DNA from: Pseudomonas sp. BN411
GTDB lineage: Bacteria > Pseudomonadota > Gammaproteobacteria > Pseudomonadales > Pseudomonadaceae
Assembly (NCBI RefSeq): GCF_029871235.1
Contig: NZ_SSOM01000070.1
Span: 186,001 to 250,000 of the forward strand
Length of the DNA: 64,000 bases
Direction of reading: 5' to 3'
The first letter of the stretch is position 1. Each line of letters starts with the position of its first letter. Below, one piece after another: positions 26,595 through 35,049 of this stretch. Below the pieces are notes generated by a model that was not told the origin of the DNA, did no database searches, and saw nothing but the letters and a program-made list of their open reading frames with translations. Position numbers and translations under genes: made by a program.

Positions 26595-27364
26595 GGCCTG
26601 GACTCCGGTTGGGCGACCATGTCGCGATAGGTGGCTTCGCTCTCGGCCAGCCAGCGCTCGATCTCGCCGCCATCGGCCAGGCGCTGCAACTCGGCGTCGA
26701 TCTCCGCCATGCGCGCGGCGAGCGGGGAATGCCGGGACACCGCCAGGCGCAGGTGGTCGACGGCCAGGGTCAGGGGCAGCGCCCGGATGTCAGCGCCGCC
26801 GGGCAGGTGTTCGATGTACAGCAGGCCGGTGCGCCGCTCGTAGGGGATGAAATCGATGCGTCCGCGGATCAGCTTGCCGAAGTTCTGCCTGCTGTCGGAA
26901 ACCCACTCGATATTGCCGGCGCGGGAAACGATCTGGTCGAAGGCGTCGCCATAGCTCTCACCGAACAACAGGCCGCCGCGATAGCGCTTGAGGTCTTCCA
27001 GCTTGTCCACCTGGAGCGGGTGCTGGCGGTTGTAGAACACCGCCACTTCCTCGCGCAGCACCGGCACGTCGGCGAAGGCCAGCGTGGCCTCGCGTTCGGG
27101 CGTGCGGTACGCCAGCACCACGTCTACCCGGCCCTGTGCGGCATCCATCAGGCAGCGCTTCCAGTTGCCCAGCACCACAACTTCCACGTCCAGGCCGAGC
27201 CTGGCGAACACCGCCTTGACCACGGTCGGCGCCAGGCCGCGTACCTGCTTGCCGTCACTCCAGGAAATCGGCGGATAGACGGGATAGTCGCAGTAGCGCA
27301 CCGCAGGCGCGGCCTGGGTGGCACTGCAGAACAGGAAGATGGCCAGCAGCCAGGCGCGCGCCAT
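26591..27364 (-). CDS. Periplasmic solute-binding protein (family 3) co-translated with AruS
   Basis: 257 aa with a Sec signal peptide ([18 protein letters not shown]). The mature part is an SBP_bac_3 fold: [36 protein letters not shown], then [17 protein letters not shown]. No ABC permease or ATPase lies nearby. Its stop overlaps the aruS start by 4 bp (ATGA) and it follows aruR by 4 bp. The likely role is ligand capture for the AruS sensor domain rather than transport. Inference from gene order. Confidence 0.82.
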   Translation of the reverse strand: MARAWLLAIFLFCSATQAAPAVRYCDYPVYPPISWSDGKQVRGLAPTVVKAVFARLGLDVEVVVLGNWKRCLMDAAQGRVDVVLAYRTPEREATLAFADVPVLREEVAVFYNRQHPLQVDKLEDLKRYRGGLLFGESYGDAFDQIVSRAGNIEWVSDSRQNFGKLIRGRIDFIPYERRTGLLYIEHLPGGADIRALPLTLAVDHLRLAVSRHSPLAARMAEIDAELQRLADGGEIERWLAESEATYRDMVAQPESRP

Positions 27365-27368
27365 GGGC

Positions 27369-28085
27369 TCAGGCGGCGCTGGCCGTGGCGGTGAACAGGT
27401 AGCCCGCGCCGTGGATGGTGATGATCAGCTGCGGCTCGGCCGGATCGTCGCGCAGCTTTCGGCGCAGGCGCCCGACCAGCACGTCGATGGAGCGATCGTT
27501 GGGCAACCATTCGCGGTTGCGGATCTGGTCCATCAACTGATCGCGGCTGAGGGTGTGTCCGGCATTGCGCAGGAAGACACTGAGCAACTGGAACTCGCCA
27601 TGGGTGAGCAGGGTTTCGCTGCCGTCCTGGTCGATCAGGCGGCGGCGGTCGTTGTCCAGCGTCCAGCCGGCAAAACGCTTGAGCTGGGTGGAGGGGGCGG
27701 CGGCGGCCGGTTGCTGGGCATGACGTACACGACGCACCAGGTTCTTGGCGCGGGAGACCAGTTCGCGGGGATTCAGGGGTTTGACCACATAGTCGTCGGC
27801 GCCGCATTCGAGGCCGACGATGCGGTCGACTTCGTCGTTGCGGCCGGTGATGAGGATGATGCCGACCTCGGAGCGCACCCGCAGTTCGCGGGTCAGGGTC
27901 AGGCCGTCCTTGCCAGGCAGGCGGATGTCGAGCATCACCAGGTCCACCGGGCTTTCCGCCAGGCAGGCTTCGGCCTGTTCGGCCGTACTGGCGCAACGTA
28001 CCTGGTAGCCCTCCTGGGCCAGGTAGGACTGGAGCAGTTCACGGATCAGCGGATCGTCGTCGACGATCAGCACACTGGGAGCCAT
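27369..28085 (-). CDS. aruR: OmpR-family response regulator AruR-like
   Basis: 238 aa from ATG 28085 with GGAGGG at 8 nt; an upstream in-frame start is less likely. Receiver domain with Asp10/Asp11 and phosphoacceptor Asp53 (VMLDIRLPGKDGLTL); C-terminal winged helix (about 135-230) with ELLSVFLRNAGHTLSRDQLMD-type helices and RSIDVLVGRLRRKL. First gene of the aruR-SBP-aruS operon. Confidence 0.85.
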   Translation of the reverse strand: MAPSVLIVDDDPLIRELLQSYLAQEGYQVRCASTAEQAEACLAESPVDLVMLDIRLPGKDGLTLTRELRVRSEVGIILITGRNDEVDRIVGLECGADDYVVKPLNPRELVSRAKNLVRRVRHAQQPAAAAPSTQLKRFAGWTLDNDRRRLIDQDGSETLLTHGEFQLLSVFLRNAGHTLSRDQLMDQIRNREWLPNDRSIDVLVGRLRRKLRDDPAEPQLIITIHGAGYLFTATASAA

Positions 28086-28168
28086 TGCAATTGCCCTCCG
28101 CCTCCGCACGTTGGCGGGGCGCTCTTATTGTTGGAGTGGCTGGAGGTTATCGCCGGTTGAACGACCGA

Positions 28169-28819
28169 TCAACAGGCCCCGACAGGACGCAGGAAGCGCC
28201 GAACGCCACCTGCCTCAAGACCATCCACCCACGCCTCGCAGATCTGCACGCCCTGGTCCGGGGTGAAGGTCTGCGGATTCAACCCGGACTCCAGCCAGAG
28301 GCCGTCCAGTAGCGCACTCAGGCTGATGGCGGCGAGCTCCGCGTCGAACCCCTGCCAGCCCTCCTCCAGCGCCAGTTCGGTGAGCACCTTGACGAGGATG
28401 GCGCGGTACTCGCCATAGGAGTGGTCGTGTGCATGGTTGATGGACTGGGCGGTCTTCACCGCGCCCCAGAAGGCCAGCCAGGCATCCAGCAACTGCGGGT
28501 CCAGCAGTTCGGCGCAGAACGACGCCTGGAAGAACGCCGACAGCCGCGCCCGCGGGCCGGGCGGCGCCGCGTCGATGGCATCGCGCAGGAGCTTCATCAC
28601 CCGCCCGGTCACGGCCAGGTAAGCCTCAGCCACCAGTTCGTCCTTGCTTGCGTAGTGATGGTTGATCAGCCCCACGGATACACCGGCTTCGGCGCAGATC
28701 TTGCGGATGGACGCCCCCTGGAAGCCGTGCCGTTTGAGGCAGGTGAGGGTCGCTTCGATCAGGTGGGCCTTGCGCAGCTCGGGGTCCAGACGGGAGTAGC
28801 GCACATCCTGGGTTGTCAT
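28169..28819 (-). CDS. TetR-family regulator (BetI-like)
   Basis: 216 aa. The HTH lies at about 17-62 (RKAHLIEATLTCLKRHGFQGASIRKICAEAGVSVGLINHHYASKDELVAEAY), with the BetI-like VGLINHHY recognition helix. The C-terminal ligand domain contains WLAFWGAV and LDGLWLESGL, typical of the BetI_C group. It is divergent from the polyamine-type binding protein at 28974; a strong palindrome lies 12 bp upstream of its start. It probably represses both directions; the ligand is unknown. Confidence 0.9.
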   Translation of the reverse strand: MTTQDVRYSRLDPELRKAHLIEATLTCLKRHGFQGASIRKICAEAGVSVGLINHHYASKDELVAEAYLAVTGRVMKLLRDAIDAAPPGPRARLSAFFQASFCAELLDPQLLDAWLAFWGAVKTAQSINHAHDHSYGEYRAILVKVLTELALEEGWQGFDAELAAISLSALLDGLWLESGLNPQTFTPDQGVQICEAWVDGLEAGGVRRFLRPVGAC

Positions 28820-28830
28820 GCCGACAGCTC

Positions 28831-28866
28831 CTGTAGTCGTTCACGCGGTTCTGAACGACTGTACAG
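28831..28866. promoter_or_regulatory. Palindromic operator for the TetR regulator
   Basis: AGTCGTTC (28835-28842) and GAACGACT (28853-28860) are perfect inverted arms around a 10-nt spacer, and CTGTA (28831-28835) matches TACAG (28862-28866) outside them. The site lies in the divergent intergenic region between the TetR gene and the binding-protein gene, as expected for an autoregulated TetR operator. Confidence 0.75.
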
Positions 28867-28973
28867 GATCCCACGACACGCCACCTACCCGTTCGGGTTA
28901 TGGCCGCTACTCGGCAGGGAGCACACAGTAGGCAGCAAGGTGACTCGATAACAACAAGTAGAGGTGAACCGAC

Positions 28974-30068
28974 ATGCGCAAGACCCTGGCTGCAGCCTTC
29001 AGCGCAACACTGATCCTGATACCGGCCCTCAGTCCGGCGGACGATAGCAACACCCTGCGCCTGTACAACTGGTCGGACTACATCGGCGAACACACCCTCG
29101 CCGACTTCGAGAAGGCCACTGGAATCAAGGTGGTCTACGACACCTTCGACTCCTACGAGACGGTCCAGGGCAAGCTGCTGCCGGGCCGTTCCGGCTACGA
29201 CCTGGTGGTGCTCAATGCCGCCCTGGTGCCGCCGCTGCTGAAGGCCGGTGTCTTCCAACCACTGGACAAGGGCCGTCTGCCCAGCTGGGGCAACCTGGAC
29301 CCGCAGGTGCTGGCCAGCCTGGAGCACTTCGACCCGGGCGTGACCTACTCGGCGCCCTACACCTGGGGCAGCAACGGCATCACCTACAACGTCGACATGA
29401 TCAAGGCGCGCATGCCCGATGCCCCTATCGGCTCCCTGGCGATGGTCTTCGATCCCGAGGTGGTTTCGCGTTTCGCCGACTGCGGCGTGACCCTGATCGA
29501 TTCGCCCACCGATGTGCTGCCGCTGGCGCTGGCCTACCTCGGCCGCGACCCGAACAGCGCGGCCCCCGAAGACCTCAAAGCCGCCCAGGACCTGCTGATG
29601 AAGGTGCGCCCCTATATCCGCAAGTTCGACTCCATGAGCTACCTCAACGGCCTGGCCAACGGCGACCAGTGCATCGCCATGACCTGGTCCGGCGACTACG
29701 CCACCGCCCAGGCCCGCGCCACCGAGGCCGGCGCCAAGGTGAAGCTGGACTATTTCATTCCCAAGGAGGGCTCGCTGATCTGGTTCGATGACTTCTACAT
29801 CCCCAAGGACGCGCCCCATGTGGAGAACGCCCACAAGTTCATCGAATACATGCTGCAGCCCAAGGTGATCGCCCAGGTCACCGACTACATCCGCTACGCC
29901 AACAGCAACCAGGCCGCCACGCCCCTGATTTCGGCCGAGGTGCGCAACGATCCGGCGATCTACCCCGATGACGCCACCCGCGCCCGCCTCTTCACCCAGA
30001 AAACCCAGCCGCAGAAGGCCATGCGCCTGATCACCCGCACCTGGAATGCGGTCAAGACCGGCAAATGA
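28974..30068 (+). CDS. Polyamine-type ABC transporter substrate-binding protein (PotF/SpuD-like)
   Basis: 364 aa with signal peptide [22 protein letters not shown]. The mature protein begins [38 protein letters not shown], the PotD/PotF hallmark, and carries the [13 protein letters not shown] and [10 protein letters not shown] segments of the polyamine pocket. AGAGGTG precedes ATG 28974. No permease or ATPase gene is nearby, so it must share a distant ABC system or serve another role. It is followed at 31 bp by an aminotransferase gene. Confidence 0.92.
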   Translation: MRKTLAAAFSATLILIPALSPADDSNTLRLYNWSDYIGEHTLADFEKATGIKVVYDTFDSYETVQGKLLPGRSGYDLVVLNAALVPPLLKAGVFQPLDKGRLPSWGNLDPQVLASLEHFDPGVTYSAPYTWGSNGITYNVDMIKARMPDAPIGSLAMVFDPEVVSRFADCGVTLIDSPTDVLPLALAYLGRDPNSAAPEDLKAAQDLLMKVRPYIRKFDSMSYLNGLANGDQCIAMTWSGDYATAQARATEAGAKVKLDYFIPKEGSLIWFDDFYIPKDAPHVENAHKFIEYMLQPKVIAQVTDYIRYANSNQAATPLISAEVRNDPAIYPDDATRARLFTQKTQPQKAMRLITRTWNAVKTGK

Positions 30069-30099
30069 AATGAACTGCCCAGCATCTGAGAGCACGACC

Positions 30100-31518
30100 A
30101 TGAAGACCCCAAACGCCGACTTCTTCGCCCAGTTCGACAATGAGAGCCTCGTGGCCGCCGACAAGGCGCACTACATGCACGGCTACCACATCTTCGACGA
30201 CCACCGGGAAAACGGCGCGCTGAACATCGCAGCAGGCGAAGGCGCCTACATCTACGACACCGCCGGCAACCGCTACCTGGACGCCGTGGGCGGCATGTGG
30301 TGCACCAACATCGGCCTGGGTCGCGAGGAAATGGCCGAGGCCATCGCCGACCAGGTCCGCCAGTTGGCCTACTCCAATCCGTTCTGCGACATGGCCAACG
30401 TCAAGGCCATCGAACTCTGCGAGAAGCTGGCGGAACTGGCACCCGGTGACCTGAACCATGTGTTCCTCACCACCGGTGGCTCCACCGCCGTGGACACCGC
30501 CTACCGCCTGGTGCAGTACTACCAGAACTGCCGTGGGAAACCGGAGAAGAAGCACGTCATCACCCGCATCAACGCCTACCACGGCTCCACCTTCCTCACC
30601 ATGTCCCTGGGCGGCAAGGCGGCGGATCGTCCGGCGGAGTTCGACTTCCTCAAGGACCGCATCCATCACATCTCCTGCCCCAACCCCTACCGGGCGCCGG
30701 CGGGCATGGATGAAGCGCAGTTCCTGGAGTTCCTGGTCAACGAGTTCGAGGACAAGATCCTGACTTTGGGCGCAGACCGGGTGGGTGCCTTCTTCGCCGA
30801 GCCGATCATGGGTTCGGGGGGCGTGATCATCCCGCCAGCCGGCTACCACAAGCGCATGTGGGAGGTCTGCCAGCGCCATGACGTGCTGTACATCTCCGAC
30901 GAAGTGGTGACCTCCTTCGGCCGTCTGGGCGCCTTCTTCGCCTCGGAAGACGTATTCGGCGTGGTGCCGGACATCATCACTACCGCCAAGGGCTTGACCT
31001 CCGGCTATCTGCCGCTGGGTGCCTGCATCTTCTCCGACCGCATCTGGAACGTGATCGGTGAGCCGGGCAAGGGTCGCTGCTTCAGCCATGGCTTCACCTA
31101 CAGCGGCCACCCGGTGAGCTGCGTCAGCGCGCTGAAGAACATCGAGATCATCCAGCGGGAAAACCTGCTGCCCCATGTGGACGACGTGGGGGCTTACCTG
31201 GAGGAACGCCTGCGTACACTCGCCGACCTGCCACTGGTGGGCAGCGTGCGCTGCAAAAAGCTGATGGCCTGCGTCGAGTTCGTCGCCGACAAGGCGAGCA
31301 AGGCGCTGTTCCCCGATGAGCTGAACATCGGCGAACAGATCCACCTGCGGGCGCAGAAACGCGGTCTGCTGGTGCGCCCCATCGTGCACCTGAACGTGAT
31401 GTCGCCACCGCTGACCATCACCCATGCCCAGGTGGACGAAATCGTCGACACCCTGCGCGAGGCCATCCTGGAAACCGCTGCCGACCTCGCGCGAAGTGGC
31501 GACTATGCCGGCAGTTGA
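30100..31518 (+). CDS. Class III aminotransferase (polyamine/omega-amino acid type)
   Basis: 472 aa from ATG 30100, with GAGAG at 7 nt; the frame extends 54 nt upstream into the previous gene. PLP features: [31 protein letters not shown], the Asp in [17 protein letters not shown], and the Schiff-base Lys in [17 protein letters not shown]. It resembles Pseudomonas SpuC- or PA0221-type pyruvate transaminases acting on polyamines, beta-alanine or 4-aminobutyrate. Co-transcription with the binding protein supports an amine substrate. Confidence 0.9.
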   Translation: MKTPNADFFAQFDNESLVAADKAHYMHGYHIFDDHRENGALNIAAGEGAYIYDTAGNRYLDAVGGMWCTNIGLGREEMAEAIADQVRQLAYSNPFCDMANVKAIELCEKLAELAPGDLNHVFLTTGGSTAVDTAYRLVQYYQNCRGKPEKKHVITRINAYHGSTFLTMSLGGKAADRPAEFDFLKDRIHHISCPNPYRAPAGMDEAQFLEFLVNEFEDKILTLGADRVGAFFAEPIMGSGGVIIPPAGYHKRMWEVCQRHDVLYISDEVVTSFGRLGAFFASEDVFGVVPDIITTAKGLTSGYLPLGACIFSDRIWNVIGEPGKGRCFSHGFTYSGHPVSCVSALKNIEIIQRENLLPHVDDVGAYLEERLRTLADLPLVGSVRCKKLMACVEFVADKASKALFPDELNIGEQIHLRAQKRGLLVRPIVHLNVMSPPLTITHAQVDEIVDTLREAILETAADLARSGDYAGS

Positions 31519-31561
31519 GGGAGTCTGGCCGCTACCTGGCGACGCCAGTAGACTGCCGGAC

Positions 31562-32410
31562 ATGACCGAGACCGCTGCCGACAAAACCACCCCCGCCACC
31601 CTGCATGCCTGGCATGCAGGGCTGGCTCGTGCCATGGCCAGCGTCGCGGAACCTTCGTTCTGCGAGCACCTGATCGACGCACTGCGAAGCCTGGTGCCCA
31701 TCGAGTCGGTGCTGCTGGGCCTGGAGTGCAAGGGCTTGGCGCCGCGACCGCTCTACCAGTGCGGCATCCCCACCGAGTATCGCGAGGCGCTGATCGAGCG
31801 CTACTACGCTCGCGGCTACCTGCTGGACCCCTTCTGCCTGGCGATGGAAAACGGCTTGGCCGAAGGCTTCTACCACCTCTCGGAAATCGCCCCGGACGAC
31901 TTCTTCAGCAGCGAGTACTACCGCACCAACTACCTGAAATGCGGCTCGGTGGAAGACGCGCATTTCATTGTCGACCTGGGCGGCCAGCGCAAGGTATCGC
32001 TCTGCGTGTACCAGGGCCGCAGTGGCGCACGATTCAGCCAGGAAGAGCTTGCCCTGCTGCGGACGGCGCACCCGCTGGTGCGCGAACTGATGCGTCAGTT
32101 CGACGAACGCGGAGGCCTGATCCGCAGCCTGGATGGCCACGGTTCGGCGCCCTTGCACAGCGCTGCCCCCGCCGGCCTCAACCAGCAGATCCGCGAAGCC
32201 TTCATGAATTTCGGCAGCGACCGGCTCACCGAACGCGAACGGGAAATCGCCCACCTGCTGCTGCGCGGGCACTCGGCCAAGTCCAGCGCCAAGGTGCTGG
32301 AGATCTCCCCGGAAACCGTGCGCATGCACCGCAAGAATCTCTACACCAAGCTGGAGATCAGCTCCCAGGCGGAACTTTTCGCCCTGTTCATCGACTGGCT
32401 GACGGCCTGA
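31562..32410 (+). CDS. LuxR-type HTH transcriptional regulator
   Basis: 282 aa from ATG 31562; an alternative in-frame ATG at 31505 would overlap the aminotransferase end. The C-terminal GerE/LuxR HTH is clear: RLTEREREIAHLLLRGHSAKSSAKVLEISPETVRMHRKNLYTKL. The amino half (about 1-170) is an uncharacterised sensory domain with a YYARGYLLDPFC segment that loosely recalls the Y...DP pattern of autoinducer-binding domains, but the conserved Trp positions are not evident. It probably regulates the preceding amine genes. Confidence 0.85.
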   Translation: MTETAADKTTPATLHAWHAGLARAMASVAEPSFCEHLIDALRSLVPIESVLLGLECKGLAPRPLYQCGIPTEYREALIERYYARGYLLDPFCLAMENGLAEGFYHLSEIAPDDFFSSEYYRTNYLKCGSVEDAHFIVDLGGQRKVSLCVYQGRSGARFSQEELALLRTAHPLVRELMRQFDERGGLIRSLDGHGSAPLHSAAPAGLNQQIREAFMNFGSDRLTEREREIAHLLLRGHSAKSSAKVLEISPETVRMHRKNLYTKLEISSQAELFALFIDWLTA

Positions 32411-32445
32411 GGCGCGTTTTCAGTCGCCATGTCCGCGACCACCCT

Positions 32446-32500
32446 GTAGGAGCCAGCTTGCTGGCGAACAGGAGCCATTCGCTGGCAAGCCGACTCCTAC
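32446..32500. repeat. REP-type palindromic element
   Basis: GTAGGAGCCAGCTTGCTGGCGAA pairs with TTCGCTGGCAAGCCGACTCCTAC. A second dispersed palindromic motif (GGCGATTGAAATCGCC) lies just downstream at about 32547-32562. Confidence 0.8.
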
Positions 32501-32665
32501 AACACTTGGCGCAACTGCCGCTGCCGGGCAGACCTGCGGCCTGCTTGGCGATTGAAATCGCCCCTACAGGTGGTGCAGACACAACCTTTTCAGTCGGACG
32601 GCGCTGGGCAGATCCGATCCTTTGGCTAGGCTTGCTTGTCTCTGCCACCAATCCGGAGACCCGCC

Positions 32666-33091
32666 ATGCCCATCGAGAAAGCCTTGTACACCGCCCATGC
32701 CGAAGCCTACGGCGGCCGCGAAGGCCGCGCCGTGTCATCGGACGGCGTGCTGGATGTGAAGCTGACCACGCCGAAGGAACTGGGCGGACCGGGCGGTGAG
32801 GGCACCAACCCCGAGCAGTTGTTCGCCGCGGGTTACTCGGCCTGCTTCCTCGGCGCCATCAAGTTCGTCGCTGGCAAGGAAAAGATCACGCTGAGCGAAG
32901 ACACCTATATAGAAGGCGCGGTGGGCATCGGCACCTTGCCCACCGGCTTCGGCATCGAGGTCGAACTGAAGATTTCCCTGCCCGGCCTGGACAAGCAGGC
33001 CGCAAAAGCTCTGGTAGACAAAGCGCATATCGTCTGCCCGTACTCCAACGCCACGCGGGGCAACATCAACGTGACCCTTACCCTCGTGTAA
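32666..33091 (+). CDS. ohr: Organic hydroperoxide resistance protein Ohr
   Basis: 141 aa. Redox cysteines Cys60 ([10 protein letters not shown]) and Cys124 ([12 protein letters not shown]) and Glu50 in [11 protein letters not shown] define Ohr of the Ohr/OsmC family, a lipoyl-dependent peroxidase for fatty-acid hydroperoxides in the cytosol. ATG 32666 has GGAGA at 6 nt. No ohrR gene is adjacent. It converges on cheR with a shared terminator. Confidence 0.95.
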   Translation: MPIEKALYTAHAEAYGGREGRAVSSDGVLDVKLTTPKELGGPGGEGTNPEQLFAAGYSACFLGAIKFVAGKEKITLSEDTYIEGAVGIGTLPTGFGIEVELKISLPGLDKQAAKALVDKAHIVCPYSNATRGNINVTLTLV

Positions 33092-33110
33092 TACGCGCGA
33101 GCAAGAAAAA

Positions 33111-33131
33111 AGGGAGGCCATTGGCCTCCCT
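33111..33131. terminator. Bidirectional terminator between ohr and cheR
   Basis: AGGGAGGCCA (33111-33120) pairs with TGGCCTCCCT (33122-33131). A run of A precedes it and TTCTTC follows, so it can serve both converging genes. It marks the cheR-side boundary of the metabolic block. Confidence 0.85.
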
Positions 33132-33134
33132 TCT

Positions 33135-33962
33135 TCATTTCACCTTGTAGATGATCCCCGGACTGCACTGGACCATCTGGTAGAGGTCAGGCAGGCCGTT
33201 CAGCGCCTCGGACGCGCCGAGGAACAGGTAGCCGCCCGGCTTCAGGGTGGCGTGGATGCGGGTGAGGATGTCCTTCTTCACTTCCGCGGAGAAGTAGATC
33301 AGCACATTGCGGCAGAAGACGATGTCGAACTTGCCCAGCGCCGCATAGCTGTCCAGCAGGTTCAGCGGACGGAACTCCACACGGCTGCGAATGGCCGGTT
33401 TCACCGCCCAGCGCCCCGGCCCTTTCGGATCGAAGTAGCGCGCCAGGCGTTCTTGGGACAGGCCCCGGCCCATGGCCAGGCTGTCGTATTCACCGGAACG
33501 GCAGGCAGCCAGCATGGAACTGGACAGGTCGGTTGCGACGATGCGCGCACCCGCCTTGAGCTGGCCGAGATTGATCTTCTCGTATTCGTCGATTGCCATC
33601 GAAATGGAGAACGGCTCCTGTCCCGACGAGCTGGCCGCCGACCAGATGCGCAGGGGCTGGTTCGGGCTGGCCTTGATCAGCTCGGGGAGAACCCGGCTCT
33701 TCAGCACCTCGAAGGGATAGGTATCGCGAAACCACAGGGTTTCGTTGGTGGTCATGGCATCGATGACCTGCTCGCGCAGGCCACCCCTGGAGAACCCCTG
33801 GATACGCTGCGTGAGCTCACCCAGGGTCTTGATGCCGTTCTGTTCCATCAGCTTGTTCAGCCGGCTGGAGACCAGATACTGCTTGTTGCTGCCCAGCAGG
33901 ATGCCGCAGGTCTTTTCCAGGAATACCCGGAACTGCTCGAACTCCACATTGCCTGAAGACAC
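33135..33962 (-). CDS. cheR: Chemotaxis protein methyltransferase CheR
   Basis: 275 aa with a GTG start at 33962 (GAGG at 8 nt). CheR_N helical domain (1-80; QYLVSSRLNKLMEQNG) and SAM-binding CheR domain with IWSAASSSGQEPFSISMAI and FDIVFCRNVLIYF. It methylates glutamates of chemoreceptors. It follows cheV by 45 bp. In P. putida the next gene downstream would be flgB (from memory); here ohr converges on it instead. Confidence 0.95.
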   Translation of the reverse strand: MSSGNVEFEQFRVFLEKTCGILLGSNKQYLVSSRLNKLMEQNGIKTLGELTQRIQGFSRGGLREQVIDAMTTNETLWFRDTYPFEVLKSRVLPELIKASPNQPLRIWSAASSSGQEPFSISMAIDEYEKINLGQLKAGARIVATDLSSSMLAACRSGEYDSLAMGRGLSQERLARYFDPKGPGRWAVKPAIRSRVEFRPLNLLDSYAALGKFDIVFCRNVLIYFSAEVKKDILTRIHATLKPGGYLFLGASEALNGLPDLYQMVQCSPGIIYKVK

Positions 33963-34007
33963 TAAGGGCGCCTCACCGATCTATTTCCATGTCAGGGGGC
34001 CGAAGCA

Positions 34008-34940
34008 TCAGCCCCCATCCGTTACCTTGATGCGTTCCACGACTCGCGCCGCCAGGTCGTCCGGCTTGAACTTGGCGAGGAAGTCATCCGCCCCCACCTT
34101 CTTCACCATTGCCTGGTTGAACACGCCGGAAAGCGAAGTATGCAGGAGGATATGCAACTTCTGCATGCGCGGATCGTTTCGGATTTCCGCCGTCAGGGTG
34201 TAGCCGTCCATCTCCGGCATCTCGATGTCGGAAACGATCATCAGCAGCTCCTGCTCCGGCGCCTTGCCCTCCTCCACCATCTCACGCAGGTAGTTATAGG
34301 CCTGGCGTCCATCGTTGAGGGCCTTGACCTCGACACCGACGGTTTCCAGGCAGCGGATCACCTGCTTACGCGCGACGGACGAGTCGTCGACGATCAGGAC
34401 CCGCTTGCTGACGGCCTTGCTCTGGGTCTCGATATCGATTACGCCTGCAGACACCACCTCGGAGGTAGGCGCCACTTCGGCAAGGATCTTCTCGACGTCG
34501 ATGATCTCCACCAACTGCTTGTCGACCCGGGTTACCGCCGTCAGGTAATGGTCACGACCAGTACCCTTGGGTGGCGGATGAATCTCTTCCCAGTTCATGT
34601 TGACGATGCGCTCCACCGAGCGCACCAGGAACCCCTGCACCTTGGTGTTGTATTCCGTGATGATGACGAAACTGTTCTTCAGGTCATCCAGGCCTCTGCG
34701 CCCGGTCGCCATGGACAGGTCGAGAATCGGAATGGTACCCCCGCGGATATTGGCGACCCCGCGCACCACCGGGCTGGACTTGGGCATCAGGGTGAGACGG
34801 GGGCACTGCAGCACCTCCTTCACCTTGAACACGTTGATCCCGTAGAGCTGTGATCCGTCGAGACGGAACAGCAGCAGCTCCAGGCGGTTCTGCCCGACCA
34901 GTTGGGTACGCTGGTTAACCGAATCCAAAACTCCGGCCAT
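34008..34940 (-). CDS. cheV: Chemotaxis coupling protein CheV
   Basis: 310 aa from ATG 34940 with AGGAG at 7 nt; the frame extends 24 nt further 5'. CheW-like domain at 15-155 (LELLLFRLDGSQLYGINVFKVKEVLQ; VVRGVANIRGGTIPILDL) and a receiver domain at 178-305 with phosphoacceptor Asp238 (LLMIVSDIEMPEMDGYTL). It links receptors and kinase and adapts by phosphorylation. Divergent from flgA. Confidence 0.96.
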   Translation of the reverse strand: MAGVLDSVNQRTQLVGQNRLELLLFRLDGSQLYGINVFKVKEVLQCPRLTLMPKSSPVVRGVANIRGGTIPILDLSMATGRRGLDDLKNSFVIITEYNTKVQGFLVRSVERIVNMNWEEIHPPPKGTGRDHYLTAVTRVDKQLVEIIDVEKILAEVAPTSEVVSAGVIDIETQSKAVSKRVLIVDDSSVARKQVIRCLETVGVEVKALNDGRQAYNYLREMVEEGKAPEQELLMIVSDIEMPEMDGYTLTAEIRNDPRMQKLHILLHTSLSGVFNQAMVKKVGADDFLAKFKPDDLAARVVERIKVTDGG

Positions 34941-34989
34941 GACCAGACTCCTATTACAAGCCATTGAACGCCTGCCTCAGCCTAGCAGG

Positions 34990-35005
34990 CGGCACGAGCC
35001 TTGCT
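34990..35005 (+). promoter_or_regulatory. Sigma-54 promoter of flgA
   Basis: CGGCACG-AGCC-TTGCT matches the -24/-12 consensus except for the first base. With GG at 34991-34992 and GC at 35003-35004 the start point would be near 35016. This is the third RpoN site in the flagellar genes of the window. Confidence 0.8.
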
Positions 35006-35049
35006 TCTATGTTTGCATGAACACCATGACGACGCTTTTCCGACACTTG

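Noticed and set aside
28626-30164. 512-codon minus-strand frame opposite the polyamine-binding protein
   Set aside because: The plus-strand protein has a signal peptide and clear PotF motifs; the minus frame is its shadow.
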